From Epilithonimonas sp042695135 (lineage in GTDB: Bacteria > Bacteroidota > Bacteroidia > Flavobacteriales > Weeksellaceae), in assembly GCF_042695135.1 (NCBI RefSeq), contig NZ_CP170547.1, positions 1,674,001 to 1,738,000 of the forward strand: a stretch of DNA of 64,000 nucleotides, read 5' to 3'. The position numbers were made by a program, and so were the translations under genes. Each line of letters begins with the position of its first letter. Positions within the stretch are counted from its first letter, which is position 1. Shown here piece by piece: positions 58,229-64,000 of the stretch. The notes beneath the pieces were generated by a model. That model worked only from the letters and a program-made list of their open reading frames with translations, ran no database searches and was not told the DNA's origin.

Positions 58229-59305
58229 TTAATGATACTTCAGCTTCATTGTTGGTTTTATCTTCAGAAGACTTTCGTAGATTAGTTTGATGACATTGCT
58301 GACATCTTCTTTAGAAACCATTTCTACGGTCGTGTGCATATACCGCAAAGGCAAAGAGATCAATGCGCTGGGAACGCCGCCGTTGGAATGGGCAAAAGCG
58401 TCTGTGTCCGTTCCCGTTGCTCTGCTTGCGGCTGCTCTTTGGAAAGGGATTTCTTTTTCCTTAGCTGTATCAATAATGAGTTCCCTGATTTTGTGATGAA
58501 CACTTGGTGCGAAGAAAACAACAGGTCCGTCGCCACATTTCTGATCACCTTCTTTTTTCTTTTCAATCATTGGAGTTGTGGTGTCGTGTGTCACGTCTGT
58601 CACAATGGCGATATTTGGTTTGATAGTGTCTGCAATCATGTCAGCTCCGTATAAACCCACTTCTTCCTGAACAGAATTGGTGATGTAAAGTCCGAAAGGT
58701 AATTTCTTTTTGTTTTCTTTCAGAAGTCTGGCTACTTCTGCAATCATAAATCCGCCAATTCTGTTGTCCAAGGCGCGGCAGACAAAATATCTGTCATTCA
58801 GTTCGAAAAATTCGTCCGGATAAGTGATCATGCAGCCGACAAAAATTCCCAATTCTTCTACTTCTTTCTTTGAAATTGCGCCGCAATCGATAAAGATATT
58901 TTCAATCTTTGGAACCGGCTCATTTGCGTTGGCACTTCTTGTGTGGATCGCGGGCCATCCGAAAACACCTTTTACTATGCCTTTTTCTCCGTGGATATTT
59001 ACTACTTTTGAGGGCGCAATAGTCTGGTCTGAGCCGCCGTTTCTGATGACATAAATCAAACCGTCATCTGTAATATAATTCACGTACCAGCTAATCTCAT
59101 CGGCGTGGGCTTCTATAACCACTTTGAAGTCAGCTTCAGGATTGATAATGCCGTAAGCCGTTCCATAATGATCGACCTCGATTTTATCAACAAAAGGTTT
59201 GATATAATCCATCCATATTTTTTGACCATTATGCTCATAACCTGTTGGAGAAGCTGTGTTCAAATATTGTTCTAAGAATTTAATTGATTTCTTTTCGAAT
59301 TTCAT
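58229..59305 (-). CDS. M42-family metallo-aminopeptidase
   Basis: The product is 358 residues, with metal ligands in IEAHADEIS (His67, Asp69), CRALDNRIGG (Asp), TNSVQEEVGLYGA (Glu pair), VTDVTHDTT (Asp) and RYMHTTVEMV (His). This is the dinuclear-zinc or cobalt M42 layout of glutamyl-aminopeptidase/TET-type enzymes, which form dodecameric peptide-degrading particles in the cytosol. The exact cleavage preference is not readable. It precedes rpe on the same strand. Confidence 0.92.
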   Translation of the reverse strand: MKFEKKSIKFLEQYLNTASPTGYEHNGQKIWMDYIKPFVDKIEVDHYGTAYGIINPEADFKVVIEAHADEISWYVNYITDDGLIYVIRNGGSDQTIAPSKVVNIHGEKGIVKGVFGWPAIHTRSANANEPVPKIENIFIDCGAISKKEVEELGIFVGCMITYPDEFFELNDRYFVCRALDNRIGGFMIAEVARLLKENKKKLPFGLYITNSVQEEVGLYGADMIADTIKPNIAIVTDVTHDTTTPMIEKKKEGDQKCGDGPVVFFAPSVHHKIRELIIDTAKEKEIPFQRAAASRATGTDTDAFAHSNGGVPSALISLPLRYMHTTVEMVSKEDVSNVIKLIYESLLKIKPTMKLKYH

Positions 59306-59348
59306 ATCTAAAGGGAATGATTTTTGTTGATTAGATTTGTTAATTTTT

Positions 59349-60068
59349 ATGACAGTAAAAGTAATGATTTTTCATAAATTGATCCCGATTCTTTTCTTAT
59401 TTACAGGCATATTTTGTTTTTCACAGCAAGATACGTTAGCGGTAAAATCTTTTGATGATATTCCTAAAAGTGAGTTGCAAAAAGATGAATTCGGAAATGA
59501 ATATTACTATGATGAAGCTCAAAAAGCTAAAATCTACAAAATAAATGGCGAACAGGTTATTGTTTTGGACGAGTTGACCATACGAGCGAATCCGCATTTT
59601 AATAACCAACTGGATAGAAATTTCTATTTTTTCCTTAATAAAAAACTCAATCGTGTTTATCCATTATTCCTGGATGCACTGCAACAGTATCGCGATATAA
59701 AAAAAGAAAGTGCTAACCTGAAAGGTTCCGACAGAAGCATATACATGAAACAGAGACAAACTGAACTTGCGGCGAATTATGAAAAACAACTTCGGGAATT
59801 GACAACGTCAGAAGGTCAGGTTTTTGCGAAGCTTATGAACAGAGCAACTGGAAAAACTGTTTATGAAATCATTAAAGAATTAAGAGGTGGATGGAGCGCT
59901 TTCTGGTGGAACGTAAAAGGAAATATTGCTGATGTAAGCCTGAAAACGCCTTATGATCCTCATAAATACCGAGATGATCTTTTTATAGAATCATTGCTGC
60001 AATCCAATTGGAATCTGGGTTATTTACGGCCTTATCCCGGAGCAAATGATTACAAGGTTAATAAATAA
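59349..60068 (+). CDS. Exported DUF4294-family protein
   Basis: A -7 box (TAGATTTG, 59332-59339) overlaps the earlier TTG, so the start is the ATG at 59349 (239 residues) or the one at 59364, which gives a neater signal peptide (MIFHKLIPILFLFTGIFCFS). The middle, DELTIRANPHFNNQLDRNFY and KKLNRVYPLFLDALQQYRDI, is the DUF4294 pattern of Bacteroidota. The C-terminus, ELRGGWSAFWWNVKGNIADV, is rich in aromatics. It is probably periplasmic. Function unknown. A strong hairpin follows the stop. Confidence 0.8.
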   Translation: MTVKVMIFHKLIPILFLFTGIFCFSQQDTLAVKSFDDIPKSELQKDEFGNEYYYDEAQKAKIYKINGEQVIVLDELTIRANPHFNNQLDRNFYFFLNKKLNRVYPLFLDALQQYRDIKKESANLKGSDRSIYMKQRQTELAANYEKQLRELTTSEGQVFAKLMNRATGKTVYEIIKELRGGWSAFWWNVKGNIADVSLKTPYDPHKYRDDLFIESLLQSNWNLGYLRPYPGANDYKVNK

Positions 60069-60087
60069 TAAAGTTTTATCATAAATA

Positions 60088-60122
60088 AAAAAAATGCATT
60101 ACGTTTCTGTAATGCATTTTTT
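60088..60122. terminator. Bidirectional terminator
   Basis: The stem aaaaatgcattac/gtaatgcattttt has a 6-base loop and A/T tracts on both sides, between convergent genes. Confidence 0.85.
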
Positions 60123-60138
60123 ATTAAAATAATATCTT

Positions 60139-60783
60139 TTATAATTCTGTAATCAGGTAATTTTGATATTTTGATTTGTCGAAAGTGAAAAGTGAGGCTG
60201 GAAGTGTCTGATTCTCTTTGTAATTATTAATCGTGATCACTGCAAGATCATTGTTGTTGGAAACCTGTTCCAATTTGATTAATTTTTTTTGTGGTGTATT
60301 CACATACAAAGTCACACTTTTGAGTCCGTTTGCTTTTACAGGGGTCATTTTGATGACATCAACAGGAATTCCGCTGATTGTTTTTTTACCTGAATAATTT
60401 ACATTGTAATCCTTTTTGTAAGAATCCAGATAACTTAATGGTGAAAAATGAACTTGATTTTCATTAGGCTTTGCAATGGTGATTTCTTTGTCTTCGTCAC
60501 TGATGCTATAAACCTTGTTTCCATCAAAAATCTGCTCAGTACCCATAATTTTTAGTTTGTACCTGCTGTTGTCTGAGTAGAAGATCCCGGTTTGACTTTG
60601 GCTATCTTTTGAAGCTCCTGTAGTGTATGAGAATTTGAAATAAGAATTCTTTTTACTCTTATAATTTCTTGTAATGTCATCCAATATTGTTTTTGACTTT
60701 GAGTCAATAGTCTGTCCAAAAACCATTAGATTGATTCCTAAAAATGCTATTACAGAGAAAGATTTTGTGATAGAACTTTTCAT
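60139..60783 (-). CDS. LolA-like outer-membrane lipoprotein carrier protein
   Basis: The product is 214 residues with a signal peptide ending MVFGQ. The pattern (SKTILDDITRNYKSKKNSYF, GIFYSDNSRYKLKIMGTEQI, DGNKVYSISDEDKEITI, LSYLDSYKKDYNVNYSGKK) is the open beta-barrel of LolA-type proteins, which shuttle lipoproteins or other lipids across the periplasm. In Bacteroidota several LolA-like paralogues exist, so lipoprotein transport is likely but not certain. It has its own promoter at 60808 on the minus strand. Confidence 0.85.
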   Translation of the reverse strand: MKSSITKSFSVIAFLGINLMVFGQTIDSKSKTILDDITRNYKSKKNSYFKFSYTTGASKDSQSQTGIFYSDNSRYKLKIMGTEQIFDGNKVYSISDEDKEITIAKPNENQVHFSPLSYLDSYKKDYNVNYSGKKTISGIPVDVIKMTPVKANGLKSVTLYVNTPQKKLIKLEQVSNNNDLAVITINNYKENQTLPASLFTFDKSKYQNYLITEL

Positions 60784-60807
60784 TTAATTTTTAAGATTTA
60801 ATTATTG

Positions 60808-60836
60808 CAAAGTTAAGTTTTCAATATTAATGCCAA
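60808..60836 (-). promoter_or_regulatory. Promoter of the LolA-like gene
   Basis: On the minus strand TTG (60834-60836), 18 bp and TAACTTTG (60808-60815) fit the consensus. Confidence 0.55.
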
Positions 60837-60875
60837 TATTTTTGAATGATAAAGTTTGTTAAGATTCAGGAATAA

Positions 60876-60910
60876 AAAAACCTTTCCAGAAGATGCCTGA
60901 AAAGGTTTTT
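60876..60910. terminator. Terminator of the M36 protease gene
   Basis: The stem aaaaaccttt/aaaggttttt encloses a 15-base loop, with A/T tracts on both sides. It is 23 bp beyond the stop of the minus-strand gene. Confidence 0.65.
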
Positions 60911-60932
60911 ATTTTAATTTAAGGATGGCAGA

Positions 60933-63530
60933 TTAATCTACAATCAATTTTTCTGCGTTAGATTTACCGTTTTCAGTAATCACCACAAGATAAGTTCCTT
61001 TAACAAGTCCTTTTGTAGAAATAGAATCTGAACTGTTTTTCTTTCTTTCAAGAGATTTAACGAGTTTTCCGTTCATATCCAAGATTTCTACTTTGATGCT
61101 TGCGTTACCAACAGTTGGAGCAGCTTTGATAAAGAATTCTCCTTTTGCAGGGTTTGGATAGATGCCAAATGCTTTATTTTTAGCGACTTCTTCTGTTGCA
61201 AGAATACAAGCAGCCGGAACATCAAATCCATTGACCTGATCTGTAATGCTGGAAGTGCTTCCTGCCGATGCACTAACACCTAAACCTCTTCTTGCAAACA
61301 CACTCCAGATAAGACAGTTGTCTGTACCGCCAGCTAATTGGTCCGCTTGTAAAATAGCATCTCTACCAGAAATGAATCCTGGATTACACGGCTGTAATTT
61401 CAAACCATTCATTACCAATTGAAGTGCTTTTGCGCTTCCAGAGTTTGGATCTGCCGTTATATTATAATTGTAGCCATATTTTTCTGCCATTTTCCAATGA
61501 AGATCCCAAAGCATTGTTGCCCAGATTTCTCCAACTGCGTGAGGTTGTCCTCCAGTGGAGTTGGTGTCTGCGTACGTATGAGGATTTACAGTCATATCGG
61601 TTGTATATCTGTAAGATCTGATTCCTGCTCCTGTTGTAGGTGTATTAGTAGAGTAAGTTCCAATTCCTCTTCCTGTAGTAGCAGTGTAACTAGGTGTGTT
61701 TGTTAACATCAATGCAAAGAAATCTGACCATCCTTCACCCATTTGTTCAAGACTTGTTAAACAGCTGTACCCCTGACCGGTTAATCTGTTAGAGATTCCG
61801 TGACCATATTCGTGGATCATAACGCCGTTATCAAAACTTGAGTTTTTGTAACCTACGCCAAGATCTTTCAGACTTACGTTTACAGTTCTGGATGCTGCGA
61901 TTTCCGCAGTAATGAAGTTACCCTCATCTCTAGGAATCATCACCATAGGAATATTAATTCCGGAACCATTTGTAATAGACCAGTCTGTTACTGTATTGGA
62001 AGAAGTTCTATGAAGCAATGCACCTACAGCTCCTGCTGCCTGTACATTTTTAATTTTAACATCATTTGTACATCCGGAAATTGTAACAAGGGCAATTTTA
62101 CCGGTTAAGCTTCCTGCTGTAAGAGCAGTACAAGCATTCAGCACAGATGGAATGGCAACATCTCCGGTTACTGGAGTTTCCATAAGATATCTTCCGCCAC
62201 TACTATAGGATCCGACAGCTGTGTTTACAGCAGGTCTTGTTGCTAAGACTGGGTCGTTATAAAACATTCTTTGCTGGAAAGTTACGCCATAATCCCATAG
62301 ATACATCTGCATTCTTGGTGCGGATACAATCCAGTTGCCAACGCCATTAAGAATTTCTGAACCCGATGCAAAATTGGCATTGTTATATCCACTTCCGTCA
62401 AAAGCTTCTGCTCTTACGGCATCACCTTGTCCTCCTCCTTTTCCAAAGTTGTTGGTTTGGAAATTTCTAGTCGCTTCTGTAAATCCAAATTTATAGAAGA
62501 TGTCATGGATCATATTATTGGCATAGAATAAGTTCGTAACAGCCGAACTTCTATTATCATAAGCACTCAGGGTCGGGCTTTCTGCAAATGGAAAATCAAA
62601 TGTCAGACTTCCTGTTGTAGTACTCTGTGGAGAAAATCCGTTGATGTTATTACTTGCGTTATTATCAACATAAGCAAAAACATTATTTCCGGAAGTATTT
62701 GTATAATTAGTGGTTCCGTTAGAGTGCCATCCTTCTGGAGAAGCAGTCAGATCCCAAGGGTTTGAAACTAATACTCTGGAACCAAAAGTTGGAGCTTCTA
62801 ATGGGAATGGGAATACATTATAAGTTGCATCGGTAGCAGCTTTTGTACTTTTACCAGTTGTGTGATTATTAAAATGAGCTAATAACTGATGATTAGTTTC
62901 GGCAGGAGCATCTGCTGTAAAATGATTAATGTCAAAAGAACATTCGTCGATCATTTTGGTGTTTTCCAAAATCTCACCGGTTGTAAGACTTACCAGAGTT
63001 GCAAAAAACTTATTCTCTTTGCTTTGATTGATGAAGAATAGCTGAGCAGGGATCAAAGTATTATTTCTTTCAAAATAAAAACGAAGACTTGCTATTTTAT
63101 TATCTGGCAAGTTGATAAGATCGCCGCTTTTTTCATCCATGATTTCGAATCCGGAATCTTTGATATCCAAAAATCTTAAAGCGGAAGAAAAAGCCTCTGA
63201 CTTGTCAATTTTATCGGCAACTACATTATTATTGACCTTCTGGAAGTTATTATTGAAAGAAATTACTTTTCCTTCTCTTATAACTGCTTTTGCCAAAGAT
63301 TTGTAAATTGGTACATTTCCATAATATTGCTGAACATTCACAATATTGGATTTTAAACTTTCAGAATTATCTTCGTTTAAGATTTTGAATTCTGCACTTT
63401 CATTGTTACGAAAGCTAACGTCAGTTTTGATAAAGTTTTTGATGACTTTTTCAGTAGTCTGCGCATTGAGATTGGCAAACAAAAAGAAAACACCAATACC
63501 TGCACATTTAGATAGTTGATTTATTTTCAT
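60933..63530 (-). CDS. T9SS-secreted M36 (fungalysin-type) metalloprotease
   Basis: The product is 865 residues with a signal peptide ending NLNAQ. An inhibitory propeptide of about 200 residues (VKNTK-type FTP region, with VNVQQYYGNVPIYKSLAKAV) precedes the catalytic domain. This has the zinc motif VMIHEYGHGISNRL (near 570) and GEGWSDFFAL (near 598). A protease-associated insert lies before it (about 440-550, SLTGKIALVTISGCTNDVKI). The C-terminus, YPNPAKGEFFIKAA to the end, is a T9SS type A sorting domain. It should be exported and degrade proteins outside the cell after propeptide removal. Confidence 0.93.
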   Translation of the reverse strand: MKINQLSKCAGIGVFFLFANLNAQTTEKVIKNFIKTDVSFRNNESAEFKILNEDNSESLKSNIVNVQQYYGNVPIYKSLAKAVIREGKVISFNNNFQKVNNNVVADKIDKSEAFSSALRFLDIKDSGFEIMDEKSGDLINLPDNKIASLRFYFERNNTLIPAQLFFINQSKENKFFATLVSLTTGEILENTKMIDECSFDINHFTADAPAETNHQLLAHFNNHTTGKSTKAATDATYNVFPFPLEAPTFGSRVLVSNPWDLTASPEGWHSNGTTNYTNTSGNNVFAYVDNNASNNINGFSPQSTTTGSLTFDFPFAESPTLSAYDNRSSAVTNLFYANNMIHDIFYKFGFTEATRNFQTNNFGKGGGQGDAVRAEAFDGSGYNNANFASGSEILNGVGNWIVSAPRMQMYLWDYGVTFQQRMFYNDPVLATRPAVNTAVGSYSSGGRYLMETPVTGDVAIPSVLNACTALTAGSLTGKIALVTISGCTNDVKIKNVQAAGAVGALLHRTSSNTVTDWSITNGSGINIPMVMIPRDEGNFITAEIAASRTVNVSLKDLGVGYKNSSFDNGVMIHEYGHGISNRLTGQGYSCLTSLEQMGEGWSDFFALMLTNTPSYTATTGRGIGTYSTNTPTTGAGIRSYRYTTDMTVNPHTYADTNSTGGQPHAVGEIWATMLWDLHWKMAEKYGYNYNITADPNSGSAKALQLVMNGLKLQPCNPGFISGRDAILQADQLAGGTDNCLIWSVFARRGLGVSASAGSTSSITDQVNGFDVPAACILATEEVAKNKAFGIYPNPAKGEFFIKAAPTVGNASIKVEILDMNGKLVKSLERKKNSSDSISTKGLVKGTYLVVITENGKSNAEKLIVD

Positions 63531-63668
63531 ATAAAATTATAATTTTCAATTAAAAATCGGATTAACAAAAATATTTAAAATTTTCCTTTTTAATGATTAA
63601 AATATAAACAAATTTCAAATGTTTGAATTATTGTCAAAACTTTAACTATAAATTTATTAATAATATAA

Positions 63669-63959
63669 TTAAAAAAGTTTGTTGCCAACATAAACAATAT
63701 TTGGATTTTCCAATAAAGACGAGATCCCTTCGCGGAACTTCATCATATGCTCCGAAACCTGATGATTATGCAGATCTTCACTGGATTCCCAGTTTTCGTG
63801 AATGAAAAACACACCTTTGTTTCTGTTGTCTTCGAAGAGATCATATTGCACACAGCCTGTCTCTTTACGGGATTCTATAACGAGTTTTTTTAATAATTCA
63901 ATGGCATCCATCATTGAGTTTTCTTTGATATGAATGACTGCGCTTAAGTAAATATTCAT
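63669..63959 (-). CDS. Antibiotic biosynthesis monooxygenase (ABM) domain protein
   Basis: The product is 96 residues, a single ABM/YgiN-type ferredoxin-like domain. The pattern LLKKLVIESRKETGCVQYDL, then FFIHENWESSEDLHNHQVSE and HMMKF, is typical of this family of small dimeric proteins, which include quinol monooxygenases, heme degraders and many of unknown role. The His in LHNHQVSEHM is conserved in the group. It is cytosolic. A -7 box lies upstream on the same strand. Confidence 0.88.
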   Translation of the reverse strand: MNIYLSAVIHIKENSMMDAIELLKKLVIESRKETGCVQYDLFEDNRNKGVFFIHENWESSEDLHNHQVSEHMMKFREGISSLLENPNIVYVGNKLF

Positions 63960-63985
63960 GGTTTGATTCTAAAAATTTTGATTAT

Positions 63986-63993
63986 CAAATTTA
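63986..63993 (-). promoter_or_regulatory. -7 box of the ABM-domain gene
   Basis: The minus strand reads TAAATTTG, 27 bp before the start codon. The -33 region is outside the window. Confidence 0.45.
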
Positions 63994-64000
63994 TAAAAAA

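Noticed and set aside
1..64000. tRNA, rRNA genes, full-length insertion sequences or prophage
   Set aside because: I looked for tRNA-like cloverleaf ends, rRNA words, transposase, integrase and phage structural genes and found none; only short non-coding repeats are present.

Overview
The window is a piece of a Bacteroidota chromosome, most likely a flavobacterium of the Chryseobacterium/Weeksellaceae type. Signs are the low G+C content, the Bacteroidota -7 box (TAnnTTTG) ahead of many genes, the near absence of Shine-Dalgarno sequences, T9SS C-terminal sorting domains on two secreted enzymes, a TonB-dependent receptor and a FucP-type sugar permease. These are family assignments made by reading; no search was run.

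Layout. 0-1.1 kb: a truncated old yellow enzyme gene divergent from an HxlR redox regulator, with a candidate operator between them. 1.1-13.4 kb: a glycan-use cluster with a NUDIX-type regulator, a TonB-dependent outer-membrane receptor (no SusD partner), two secreted GH3 glycosidases, a secreted esterase, a secreted nucleoside-hydrolase-like protein and a sugar:H+ symporter. 13.4-15.9 kb: an AT-rich accessory pair, one member with a PD-(D/E)XK nuclease-like motif, followed by a 41-bp tandem-repeat array and a gene of a family I recall as DUF6261. 16-34.5 kb: mostly housekeeping genes (ClC channel, LptF/G permease, aldehyde dehydrogenase, thiol peroxidase, GAF protein, rlmN, polyprenyl synthase, HTH/DUF2975 pair, rarA, DedA, 2-hydroxyacid dehydrogenase, thioesterase). 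34.6-41.9 kb: hutU with a duplicated 3' end enclosing an orphan gene, an SH3 protein flanked by two copies of a short repeat, a second DUF6261 gene with its own 41-42-bp array, a toxin-antitoxin pair, and a small Cys-motif/TonB-plug fusion. 42-49.9 kb: an HD/Pycsar-effector fusion, a giant phosphoesterase/kinase-like/beta-barrel protein, a GNAT, a lipoprotein and queA. 50-64 kb: a frameshifted DUF349 gene, a T9SS endonuclease, purC-purF, ndk, rpe, an M42 peptidase, a DUF4294 protein, a LolA-like protein, an M36 metalloprotease (T9SS) and an ABM-domain protein.

The most unusual structure is at the two DUF6261 loci. Each has a different tandem array of about 41-bp units ending at the -33 element of a similarly built promoter, so the two loci share period and architecture but not unit sequence. 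Other items worth a look are the hutU 3'-end duplication, the HD-PycTM fusion without a cyclase beside it, the nuclease-like pair, and several families of short palindromic interspersed repeats, one of which keeps its arms while its hairpin core changes.
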